Below, piece by piece: positions 1-7,431 of a stretch of 55,369 bases of DNA; the first letter of the stretch is position 1; every line of letters starts with the position of its first letter. A program made the position numbers and the translations under genes. This DNA is from Clostridiales bacterium (lineage in GTDB: Bacteria; Bacillota; Clostridia; Oscillospirales; Oscillospiraceae). A model generated the notes under the pieces. That model worked only from the letters and a program-made list of their open reading frames with translations. It was not told the origin of the DNA and searched no databases. Location: the NCBI GenBank assembly GCA_018374635.1, contig JAHAEW010000011.1, forward strand, positions 1 through 55,369, given 5' to 3'.

Positions 1-2
1 CC

Positions 3-602
3 CATCTGCACATCGACCACTTTTCCGGCCGGGAGACCATCCGCTTTCTGGAAGGTAACCGGGTGGAGAAGCTCTTCCTGCCCGCCGGGAACGGGGGGCC
101 GGGGATCGACCGGGAGGACGTGTCCGCCCTGCGCGGCTGGCTCACGGAGCGGGCCGCGCCGGTGCAGGAGCTGCGCCTGCCCGAGTACCGCAGTGTGACC
201 TATCCGCTGGCAAACGGAATCCGGGTGACGGTTTTCCGCTCTCTCCACGCCGCCGAGGAGTTTGAAGAGGTGGAGCACGAGTGCTTCCTCTTCGACCTGG
301 CCGGGAAGAAGGTCCTCTTTCTGGGGGACTCCAACTACGACCGGGACTACTTCGCCACCATGCTGGACGGGGTGGAGGTGGATACGGCGGTGGTGAATCC
401 CCTCTTTCTCACGAATCCCTCCGGCCGCAGCGTGGTGCTGGAGGGGGTCCGGCCCCGCCGGGTGGTCATCGACCACATCCCCTTCCAGGAGGACGACAAG
501 CTGCACATGCGCAAGCTGGTGGTGCGCAGCCTGGAGCGGTGGGGAGAGTCCTTTCCCCCCGTGGCGGTCCTCTGGGAAGCGGGGGACGCCGTGCGCCTGT
601 AA
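3..602 (+). CDS. Metallo-beta-lactamase-fold hydrolase, C-terminal part (5' end outside window)
   Basis: The frame is open from the first bases of the window, so the gene begins upstream. The first visible residues read HLHIDHFSG, which matches the HxHxDH metal-binding motif of the metallo-beta-lactamase superfamily. Further on, FLGDSNYDRDYF has the aspartate-containing turn seen in such hydrolases, and VVIDHIPF near the end supplies a possible late histidine ligand. About 199 residues are visible. The substrate cannot be told from sequence; MBL-fold proteins of this size include RNA- and lactone-acting enzymes and many uncharacterised ones. A strong terminator follows the stop codon, so this is the last gene of its transcript. 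The fold is inferred from motifs only. Confidence 0.6.
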   Translation, partial: HLHIDHFSGRETIRFLEGNRVEKLFLPAGNGGPGIDREDVSALRGWLTERAAPVQELRLPEYRSVTYPLANGIRVTVFRSLHAAEEFEEVEHECFLFDLAGKKVLFLGDSNYDRDYFATMLDGVEVDTAVVNPLFLTNPSGRSVVLEGVRPRRVVIDHIPFQEDDKLHMRKLVVRSLERWGESFPPVAVLWEAGDAVRL

Positions 603-608
603 ACCCGG

Positions 609-650
609 AGGGCCCGGAGGGGAGAAGCGCTCCCTTCCGGGCCCTGTTTC
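609..650 (+). terminator. Rho-independent terminator after the MBL-fold gene
   Basis: Ten-base arms AGGGCCCGGA and TCCGGGCCCT enclose a second short stem and are followed by a T-rich tail. Confidence 0.75.
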
Positions 651-750
651 GTCCCCGCAGATTCCTCCAGAATCCCTCATAGTACAAGCTGCCCCGCGCA
701 TAAGATGACAGCACAAGCGCGGAGAGCGCGCGTCGAATGGAGGGATCTCA

Positions 751-1008
751 ATGGAACAGCGTATTGCCGACCTTCGGTGCAAGGAGATCATCAGCATCAA
801 CGACGGGACGCGGTACGGATTCGTGGGTGATGTGGAGGTAGAGCTGGACACCGGCCGGATCCGGGCCCTGGTGGTGCCGGGCCGCCTGCGGCTGTTTGGC
901 CTGCTGGGGCGGCGGGAGGACCGGCTCTTCTCCTGGGAGAGCGTGCGCCGGTTTGGAGAGGACATCATCCTGGTGGAGGAGCATCCGAGGCGTTTGCCGG
1001 AGGAATAA
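751..1008 (+). CDS. YlmC/YmxH family sporulation-type protein (PRC-barrel)
   Basis: This 85-aa protein has the single PRC-barrel layout of the YlmC/YmxH family, which is found in endospore-forming Firmicutes. The recognisable parts are the N-terminal RIADLRCKEIISI segment, a GFVGDVE turn and a hydrophobic strand ending in a WESV/F-G-x-D-IILVEE tail. The molecular function of the family is not established; in spore formers the genes are linked to sporulation. The ATG at 751 follows GGAGGGATCTCA, a good ribosome binding site. It sits alone between a terminator upstream and a large hairpin downstream. Confidence 0.75.
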   Translation: MEQRIADLRCKEIISINDGTRYGFVGDVEVELDTGRIRALVVPGRLRLFGLLGRREDRLFSWESVRRFGEDIILVEEHPRRLPEE

Positions 1009-1020
1009 ATTTTTTGTTCG

Positions 1021-1130
1021 CCCGTTTGGTATGAAAAGCATGCTTTTTTTTCACAAACGGGAGGAAACGTCAGGAAATAGTAAAGGATGTTCCGGAAGGG
1101 GGCACCGCCCTCCGGAATCGGGGACTTTAC
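1021..1130 (+). promoter_or_regulatory. Two strong hairpins between ymxH and glmS
   Basis: The first hairpin pairs CCCGTTTG (1021-1028) with CAAACGGG (1054-1061) and has a T-rich inner strand; it may end the ymxH transcript. The second pairs GTAAAG (1080-1085) with CTTTAC (1125-1130) around TTCCGG/CCGGAA and AGGGGGC/GCCCT arms. The second hairpin overlaps the likely glmS -35 box. I see no glmS ribozyme core in this gap. Confidence 0.5.
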
Positions 1131-1153
1131 GACGCTAAAAGATGTGATATAAT
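1126..1153 (+). promoter_or_regulatory. Likely sigma-A promoter of glmS
   Basis: TTTACG (1126-1131) and TATAAT (1148-1153) are 16 bases apart, and TG precedes the -10 as an extended element. The predicted transcript has a leader of about 70 bases before glmS. Confidence 0.6.
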
Positions 1154-1230
1154 AACGGGTATAGTTTAGGAACGATTTTTAAACTTGTTAGTATGTTAAA
1201 AAATGCACGAGACAGGCTGGGGGAACCATT

Positions 1231-3063
1231 ATGTGTGGAATCGTAGGATTTGCAGGAAAAGAGGAAGCGGCGCCCATTTTGCTGGACGGCCTGCGCCGTC
1301 TGGAATACCGGGGATATGACTCGGCCGGTGTGGCCGTCTATCACCCGGAGCGGGGCCTCCAGGTCATCAAGACCAAGGGCCGCATCCAGGCGCTGGCCGA
1401 CCAGGTGGAGGCCGCCGGCGGCATGCCCGGGAGCATCGGCCTGGGGCACACCCGCTGGGCCACCCACGGAGAGCCCTCCGATGTCAACTCCCACCCCCAC
1501 ATGAGCCAGAACGGCCGCATTGCGGTGGTACATAACGGCATCATCGAAAATTATGCCGAGATCAAGGAATTTCTCCAGTCCACCGGCGTGCATTTTGTCT
1601 CCCAGACCGACACGGAAGTGGTGGCCCAGCTGCTGGAGTACTACTATGACGGCGATATCCTGGACGCGGTCACCAAGGTGCTCCACCGCATCCAGGGGGC
1701 CTATGCCCTGGGGATTCTGTGCGCCGACTGCCCCGACCGGCTGATCGCCGCCCGGAAGGACAGCCCGCTCATCCTGGGCTTTGGGGAGGGGTTCCACCTC
1801 ATGGCCTCCGACGTGACGGCGGTCATCCGCCACACCCGGGAGGTCTGCTACCTGGACGACGGGGAGATCGCCGAGCTCACCCCCGACCACTGCTGGGTGT
1901 ACGACGCTTATCTCCGCCCGGTGGAAAAGAAGCACCATCAGGTGGACTGGGAGATCTCCGCCGCTGAAAAGGGCGGATATGAGCACTTTATGCTCAAGGA
2001 GATCCTGGAGCAGCCCAAGGCGGTGCGGGACACCATCTCACCCCGCATCCAGAACGGGGAGGTGGTCCTGGACGGTGTGGAGCTGGATGGGGCCTATCTC
2101 CACGGCCTGGAGAAGATCTATGTGATCGCCTGCGGCTCCTCCTACCACGTGGGCGTGGCGGCCAAGTACATTCTGGAGAAGCTGCTGCGCAAGCCGGTGG
2201 AGGTGGCCCTGGCCTCGGAATTCCGGTACTGTGACCCCATCGTGAGCAGCCGGACCCTGGCGCTGGTCATCAGCCAGTCGGGCGAGACCATCGACACCCT
2301 GGCCGCCCTGCGGGAGGCCAGACGGAGAGGGGCCCGGGTCCTGTCGGTGGTGAATGTGGTGGGTTCCACCATCGCCCGGGAGTCCGACGAGGTGCTCTAC
2401 ACCTGGGCCGGACCCGAGATCGCGGTGGCCACCACCAAGGCCTACTCCACCCAGCTGGCCCTGGTGGATCTGATCGCCCTGTATGCCGCCCGGCAGATGG
2501 AGACCATCTCCGGAGAGGAGTACGCCGCCGCCGTGGCCGCCCTGGAAGGGCTGCCCGAGCTGCTGGAGAAGGTCCTGGCCCAGCGGGAGCAGATCCAGTA
2601 TCTGGCCTCCCTGTACTTCAACCACCCCTCGGTCTTCTTCATCGGCCGCAACCTGGATTACGCGGTGGGGCTGGAGGGCTCCCTCAAGCTTAAGGAGATC
2701 TCCTATCTCCACTCGGAGGCGTACGCCGCCGGGGAGCTCAAGCACGGCACCATCTCCCTGGTCGAAAACGGGACCCTGGTGGTGGCCCTGGCCGGATATG
2801 CCCCCCTCTTTGAAAAGACCATGAGCAATGTGGTGGAGGTCAAGAGCCGGGGCGCCGATGTGCTGGGCCTGACCATGGAGGGCTTCGAGAAGCCCATGTC
2901 GGAGGTGGTCAACCACACCCTCACGGTGCCCTCCGCCCATCCCATGCTGCTCCCCTCCCTGGAGGTGGTGCCCATGCAGCTGTTCGCCTATTACGTGGCC
3001 CTGATGCACGGGTGCGACATCGACAAGCCCCGCAATCTGGCAAAATCGGTGACCGTGGAATGA
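1231..3063 (+). CDS. glmS: Glutamine--fructose-6-phosphate aminotransferase (isomerizing)
   Basis: This enzyme converts fructose 6-phosphate and glutamine to glucosamine 6-phosphate, the first step toward UDP-N-acetylglucosamine for cell wall synthesis. The 610-aa length is normal. The N-terminal class II glutaminase domain starts MCGIVGF with the catalytic Cys2, and contains LEYRGYDSAG and GHTRWATHG. Two SIS sugar-isomerase domains follow, with ACGSSYH and SQSGETIDT in the first and KLKEISYLHSEAYAAGELKHG in the second. The C-terminus DKPRNLAKSVTVE is the conserved family end. The ATG follows a GGGGGAACC-type binding site. It is cytoplasmic and appears to be monocistronic. Confidence 0.97.
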   Translation: MCGIVGFAGKEEAAPILLDGLRRLEYRGYDSAGVAVYHPERGLQVIKTKGRIQALADQVEAAGGMPGSIGLGHTRWATHGEPSDVNSHPHMSQNGRIAVVHNGIIENYAEIKEFLQSTGVHFVSQTDTEVVAQLLEYYYDGDILDAVTKVLHRIQGAYALGILCADCPDRLIAARKDSPLILGFGEGFHLMASDVTAVIRHTREVCYLDDGEIAELTPDHCWVYDAYLRPVEKKHHQVDWEISAAEKGGYEHFMLKEILEQPKAVRDTISPRIQNGEVVLDGVELDGAYLHGLEKIYVIACGSSYHVGVAAKYILEKLLRKPVEVALASEFRYCDPIVSSRTLALVISQSGETIDTLAALREARRRGARVLSVVNVVGSTIARESDEVLYTWAGPEIAVATTKAYSTQLALVDLIALYAARQMETISGEEYAAAVAALEGLPELLEKVLAQREQIQYLASLYFNHPSVFFIGRNLDYAVGLEGSLKLKEISYLHSEAYAAGELKHGTISLVENGTLVVALAGYAPLFEKTMSNVVEVKSRGADVLGLTMEGFEKPMSEVVNHTLTVPSAHPMLLPSLEVVPMQLFAYYVALMHGCDIDKPRNLAKSVTVE

Positions 3064-3138
3064 CGGCACGTGTTTGACAAAGCGCCCCCTCCCAGCGGAA
3101 AGAACGGACGTAAAAAAGATCTGGAGGTATCCTGAATC

Positions 3139-4743
3139 GTGAAAAGACTGCTTGCACTGACGCTGTCCCTGGCCGTGGCGGGCGCCCTGACCGCCTGCGG
3201 TCCCGCGCCCTCCGGCGCTTCTCCTGCGCCCACCCAAGAGCAGAGTTCTGCGCGGCCTGTGGTGGTCAATTACGGACTCTCCAACCCGTGGGATTCGCTC
3301 ATGCCCTATAACAGCCCCTCGGGGAGCAACTACTCCCGCATGATCTACGATAAGATCTATGACCGGCTGGCCTATGTTCATGCCGACGGGACTCTGACCC
3401 CCAGGGCGGCCAAATCCTGGGAGAGCGCGGAGGACGGCATGGCGGTGCTCTTCCACCTGGACGAGAAGGCCGCCTTCCACGACGGCACGCCGGTCACGGC
3501 CCAGCACTGGGTGGACAGCATCGCCCTGGTGACCAATCCCGGCTGTCCCGCCCTGGGACGCTCGGCCTTCGCCGTGCTGGCCGGTACCGACAGCACCGGC
3601 GCCGCCGTGGCGGGGGAGAAGCTGGGCGCGGAGGCCCTGGACGACACCACGCTGAAGCTGACCTTCAAGAACGTGACCACGCCCGAGGACTTTTTGCTGG
3701 ACAAGAACCGGGAGTTCTACGTCCTGCCCACCCATCTGCTGGAGGGGACCGACCCGTCGCAGGTGATGGAGCTGGACCTGTGGAAGGCCCCCATCGGCTC
3801 CGGCCCGTGCAAATTTGTCTCCGAGGTGGCGGGCAGCACCCTGACGCTGGAGGCCAATCCGGACTACCAGCTGGGCGCGCCCGGCTTTGACCAGCTGGTC
3901 ATCACGGTGATGGACAAGTCCAGCCTCCTCACCGCCCTGATCGCCGGGGATCTGGACTACTACGGCATCGGCGGCAGCGTCACGGCGGACACCGCCCCCG
4001 CCGCCACGGAGGCCGGGCTGACCGTGCAGGAGGGCACGGTGCCCAACACCTTCTATGAGCTGATGCTCAACAACGAGACCATCTCGGATGCCCGCATCCG
4101 CCGGGCCATCGAGCTGGCCCTGGACAAGGAGCTGCTGAGCGAGCAGTCCACCGGCGGATACGGCACGGTCACCGGCACCTCGGTGCTGCCCACCTGCGCC
4201 AGCTACGCCGGAGACTACAACACCCCCTACGACGTGGAGGGGGCCAAGGAGCTGCTGACCGAGGCCGGGTATGACGGGACCACCTATACCCTGGCCTGCG
4301 CCTCCAACCGCGCGGGTCTCGCCGCCCTCATGCAGCAGGAGCTGGCCGAGGCCGGCATCACCATCACCATTGAGACAGTGGACTCCGCCACCATGTTCTC
4401 CGGCATGGCGGACGGCACCTATGACATGGGCATTGCCAGCCATACCCCCAGCGCTCTGCCCCTGTGGTTCGTGGAGAGCCGGTTTACCGAGAACAACAAC
4501 ATCTTCCACGTCCAGGACCTGAGCGAGGTGTCGGCCCTCATCCAGGCGGTGAAGGAGGAGACCGACCCCGATGCCCGCACCCAGGCCGTGAAGGCGCTGG
4601 AGGACTGGATGGCTCAGGAGCGTCCCTTCATCCCCCTGTGGTTTGGTACCGGGCTCCATGTGGAGTCCCCCACGGTGAGCGGCATCGAGTACACTGCGGC
4701 CAGCTTCTCCAACGAGAACGTGTGGGAGTGGGTCAAGAACTGA
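3139..4743 (+). CDS. Peptide/nickel-type ABC transporter substrate-binding lipoprotein
   Basis: This is a family 5 extracellular solute-binding protein of 534 aa, the ligand receptor of a Dpp/Opp/Nik-type importer. The signal peptide ends in the lipobox LTAC with the lipidated cysteine at residue 20, followed by a Pro/Ser/Ala-rich linker. The family hallmarks RAAKSWE..., FHDGTPVTAQHWVDS and ARIRRAIELALDKE are present. The start is GTG, placed after GGAGGTATCCTGAATC. Two permease genes follow directly, so the three genes form one transport operon. The ligand, whether peptide, nickel or another solute, cannot be decided from sequence. Confidence 0.92.
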   Translation: MKRLLALTLSLAVAGALTACGPAPSGASPAPTQEQSSARPVVVNYGLSNPWDSLMPYNSPSGSNYSRMIYDKIYDRLAYVHADGTLTPRAAKSWESAEDGMAVLFHLDEKAAFHDGTPVTAQHWVDSIALVTNPGCPALGRSAFAVLAGTDSTGAAVAGEKLGAEALDDTTLKLTFKNVTTPEDFLLDKNREFYVLPTHLLEGTDPSQVMELDLWKAPIGSGPCKFVSEVAGSTLTLEANPDYQLGAPGFDQLVITVMDKSSLLTALIAGDLDYYGIGGSVTADTAPAATEAGLTVQEGTVPNTFYELMLNNETISDARIRRAIELALDKELLSEQSTGGYGTVTGTSVLPTCASYAGDYNTPYDVEGAKELLTEAGYDGTTYTLACASNRAGLAALMQQELAEAGITITIETVDSATMFSGMADGTYDMGIASHTPSALPLWFVESRFTENNNIFHVQDLSEVSALIQAVKEETDPDARTQAVKALEDWMAQERPFIPLWFGTGLHVESPTVSGIEYTAASFSNENVWEWVKN

Positions 4744-4847
4744 CGGCCGGACCAGACGCCCGGCGGTGAAATTTGGAAAACCTCCGTAAGAGCCTGCGGG
4801 CTCTATGCTCCCCCACCGGGGAGCCGGAAGTGTAGGAGGAAACAATC

Positions 4848-5813
4848 GTGCTACATTATATCCGCAAGCGGCTTTTGACGGTGATCCCGGTCTTTTTTGG
4901 GATCACACTGTGTGTCTTTCTCTTTCTCCATCTGGGGCCGGGGACCATCGCCGACCTGATGGGGGACGGAAGTTCCTTCAACGACACGGACCGGGCGGCG
5001 CTGGAGGCCCAGCTGGGCCTGGACCAGCCCTTCCTGGTGCGCTATGGCCACTGGCTGGGGGATCTGCTCCAGGGAGACCTGGGCAGCTCTTACCAGACCG
5101 GCCGTCCGGTGGCCGAGACCATTGGACAGCGGGTGATCCCCTCACTGATCCTGACGGGGACGGGCGTGGTCCTGGCGGTGGCCCTGGCCATCCCGCTGGG
5201 GGTGGCGGCGGCCTGGAAGCCGGGCTCCCTCTGGGACAAGCTGGCCTCCGGGTGCGCCATGGTGAGCTTTGGGGTGCCCGGGTTCCTGCTCAGCCTGATG
5301 GCGGTCTATGTGTTCTCCATCACGCTGGGCTGGCTCCCCTCGGCCCGGATGTACACCACCGGGAGCACGGGCGCCCTGCCCGACCTGCTGCGGCATCTGA
5401 TCCTGCCCGCGGCGGTCATCTGCGTGAGCAATATGGGAGAGCTGGTCAAGCAGACCCGCTCGGCCTGCCTGGAGACTCTGGGGGAGGACTATATCCGCAC
5501 CGCCTGGGCCAAGGGGCTGCGGGGGCGGGCGGTCATGGTGCGCCATATGTTCCGCGGCTCCCTCATCCCCATTGTGACCACCGTGCTCAGCCACATCCCC
5601 CACATCATCGGCGGCTCGGTGGTGGTGGAGCGGGTCTTCGGCTGGCCGGGGATGGGAAGCCTCATGTTCTCGGCCATCAATAACCGGGATTTCAGCATCG
5701 TCATGGGCGTGACGGTGGTCATCGCCCTGACCGTGCTGTGCACCAATCTGCTGCTGGACCTGGTCTACGGACTGGTGGACCCCAGGGTCCGGTATGGGAG
5801 GTGCGGCGGATGA
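4848..5813 (+). CDS. ABC transporter permease, DppB/OppB type
   Basis: This 321-aa integral membrane protein starts LHYIRKRLLTVIPVFFGIT, the typical beginning of the first permease of dipeptide/oligopeptide importers. About six membrane segments are visible. The cytoplasmic EAA loop that contacts the ATPase appears as AWAKGLRGRAVMVRHMF, and VDPRVRYG closes the protein as usual. The start is GTG, seven bases after GGAGG. It lies 104 bases after the binding-protein gene and overlaps the next permease by four bases (ATGA), which implies translational coupling. Confidence 0.93.
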   Translation: MLHYIRKRLLTVIPVFFGITLCVFLFLHLGPGTIADLMGDGSSFNDTDRAALEAQLGLDQPFLVRYGHWLGDLLQGDLGSSYQTGRPVAETIGQRVIPSLILTGTGVVLAVALAIPLGVAAAWKPGSLWDKLASGCAMVSFGVPGFLLSLMAVYVFSITLGWLPSARMYTTGSTGALPDLLRHLILPAAVICVSNMGELVKQTRSACLETLGEDYIRTAWAKGLRGRAVMVRHMFRGSLIPIVTTVLSHIPHIIGGSVVVERVFGWPGMGSLMFSAINNRDFSIVMGVTVVIALTVLCTNLLLDLVYGLVDPRVRYGRCGG

Positions 5814-6811
5814 GACGGGGAGGAATGGCCGGCGTCTGGAGCCGGTTTTGCCAGGACCGCCGGGCGGTGGCCGGGCTGTGCGTTCTGGCGGCGGAGATCT
5901 TGTGCGTGCTGCTTCTGCCCCCCCTGATGGGGCTGGAGCCCAATGTGACCGACCGCTCCGCAGGTTTTTGGGCGGCCCCCTCCGCGGCCCACTGGCTGGG
6001 CACGGACGATGTGGGCCGGGATCTGTTTGCCCGGCTGGTCTGCGGCGGGCGGATCTCCCTGCTGGTTGGCTTTGCCGCCGCCGGGATCAGCGTGGCGGTG
6101 GGGGTCCCCCTGGGACTTCTGGCCGGATACCGCCGGGGCGCGTGGGAATTCTGGATCATGCGCTGTGCCGACGTGGTCCAGAGCTTTCCCAGCATCGTGC
6201 TGGTGCTCTGCCTGGTGGCCATGGTGGGCGCGTCGGTGTGGAACATCATTCTGGTGATCGGACTGCTGGGGTGGACCTCCATCGCCCGGCTGGTCTACGG
6301 CAACACGCTCTCCATCCGGGAGAAGGAGTACATCCTGGCGGTCCGGGCGCTGGGAGGGAGCACCGCCACCATCCTGCGGCGGAACGTCCTGCCCAACGCG
6401 GTGGCCCCGGTGTGGGCCGCGCTGGCCCTGCGGGTGGGGCGGGCCATCCTGTCTGAGTCCAGCCTGAGCTTTCTGGGCGTGGGCATCCGGACCCCGCAGG
6501 CCTCCTGGGGCAACATGATCCAGTATGCCACCAATCCCGTGGTCTTCGCGGGAAAGCCCTGGGTGTGGATCCCGCCCAGCATCTGCATCGTGGTGACGGT
6601 GTTCTGCCTCCAGTTTATCGGGGACGGCCTGCGGGACGCCATGGACCCAAAGTGGGTCCGGACTGCGGGGATGGCTGAGTCAGGCGGCGTGTGCCGTGAG
6701 ACGCCCGAGGAGCTGACCCAGGTGGAGCGCTGTGCCGTGGAGGCGGAGGAGCCCGGGAGCCGGGTCTGCGCCTTTGGCCGCAAGCGGATGAAATCCCACC
6801 ACCTGACCTGA
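5810..6811 (+). CDS. ABC transporter permease, DppC/OppC type, with extended C-terminus
   Basis: This is the second permease of the importer. HWLGTDDVGRDLFARLVCGG is the DppC-type N-terminal signature, and the EAA loop reads AVRALGGSTATILRRNVLP. I chose the ATG at 5810 because it overlaps the upstream stop as ATGA, although the frame is open to 5738. Family members usually end soon after the motif DGLRDAMDPK; here about 50 further residues follow, rich in Glu, Cys and Arg and with no recognisable fold. No ATP-binding subunits follow: a terminator comes right after the stop. The importer must borrow its ATPases from elsewhere or be incomplete. Confidence 0.9.
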   Translation: MRRGGMAGVWSRFCQDRRAVAGLCVLAAEILCVLLLPPLMGLEPNVTDRSAGFWAAPSAAHWLGTDDVGRDLFARLVCGGRISLLVGFAAAGISVAVGVPLGLLAGYRRGAWEFWIMRCADVVQSFPSIVLVLCLVAMVGASVWNIILVIGLLGWTSIARLVYGNTLSIREKEYILAVRALGGSTATILRRNVLPNAVAPVWAALALRVGRAILSESSLSFLGVGIRTPQASWGNMIQYATNPVVFAGKPWVWIPPSICIVVTVFCLQFIGDGLRDAMDPKWVRTAGMAESGGVCRETPEELTQVERCAVEAEEPGSRVCAFGRKRMKSHHLT

Positions 6812-6815
6812 GCGA

Positions 6816-6855
6816 AAGGCGGTCCCGCTTCCTGTTTGGGAAGCGGGACCGCCTT
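6816..6855 (+). terminator. Strong terminator of the peptide ABC operon
   Basis: A perfect 17-bp stem pairs 6816-6832 with 6839-6855 around the loop TGTTTG. It can also end transcripts arriving from the minus strand. Confidence 0.85.
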
Positions 6856-6983
6856 CTTGTGTGTCGAATAGGACTTGGACCGCTCCGGCAAGAGCGGACC
6901 AAGCTGCGCGGAAACGAAAGAAAGCGGCCGCCTGCGTGGCTGAGAAACAGAGCAAATGGGCCGGGAACACAGACTGCGGTCCC

Positions 6984-7160
6984 TTAAAATCCCATGTTGC
7001 TGGACAGGTCGTCGGCCAGATTTCCCATGTTGCGCATGGCCTTGCGGGCCGTGCGCTTGAGGTCCTTTTTCTTGGGGGAGACAGTCATGCTCAGCGCGGC
7101 GCCGGCCACCATGCCCAGGCCCATCAGGCCCATACCGCCGAGAAACGGATGATGATTCAT
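6984..7160 (-). CDS. Small Gly/Met-rich protein with basic tail, 58 aa, unknown function
   Basis: Reading the minus strand from ATG at 7160 gives MNHHPFLGGMGLMGLGMVAG, a short hydrophobic Gly/Met/Ala segment, then SPKKKDLKRTARKAMRNMG and a short acidic end. A perfect AAGGAGG lies ten bases upstream of the start, so it is very likely translated. The layout of one glycine-rich membrane-like helix followed by a lysine/arginine amphipathic helix resembles small YtxH-like proteins, but I cannot assign a family. The gene is convergent with the peptide ABC operon and divergent from the pyr operon. Confidence 0.7.
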   Translation of the reverse strand: MNHHPFLGGMGLMGLGMVAGAALSMTVSPKKKDLKRTARKAMRNMGNLADDLSSNMGF

Positions 7161-7219
7161 GTGGTTTACCTCCTTGATTGAGTCTGCTGTTATTCTTCCC
7201 GAAAACCAGCAAAAATGCG

Positions 7220-7248
7220 TTGCTAAATCCTGAAAGTCACGTTATAAT
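7220..7248 (+). promoter_or_regulatory. Promoter of the pyr operon
   Basis: TTGCTA (7220-7225) and TATAAT (7243-7248) have the ideal 17-base spacing. The predicted leader to pyrC is about 180 bases. Confidence 0.75.
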
Positions 7249-7340
7249 AAAAATGGATTTTCGGGCGATGGTACGTCCGGAGGACCTTCATTCAGACAGG
7301 AACTGGACGCGGCCCGCAGGGGCGGTCCGGAGCAAGGGGC

Positions 7341-7364
7341 GGGGGAGGAACCTGGTCCCTTTTT
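7341..7364 (+). promoter_or_regulatory. Possible attenuator hairpin in the pyr leader
   Basis: GGGGGA (7341-7346) can pair with TCCCTT (7356-7361), including two G-T wobbles, and a run of five T follows at 7360-7364. The stem is weak. I could not find a convincing PyrR anti-antiterminator consensus, so attenuation is only a suggestion. Confidence 0.3.
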
Positions 7365-7431
7365 CTATGTTCAAACGACCAGATCGGGATGGTATCAAAC
7401 CGGATAAGGATAATGAGAAAGGAGTGATGGC

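Noticed and set aside
1154..1230. glmS ribozyme
   Set aside because: The conserved core of the ribozyme is not present and the gap from promoter to ATG is too short for it.
2038..4845. Very long minus-strand open frame opposite glmS and the binding protein
   Set aside because: It is a GC-rich shadow of two clear plus-strand genes, with His/Gly/Gln-rich composition and no binding site.
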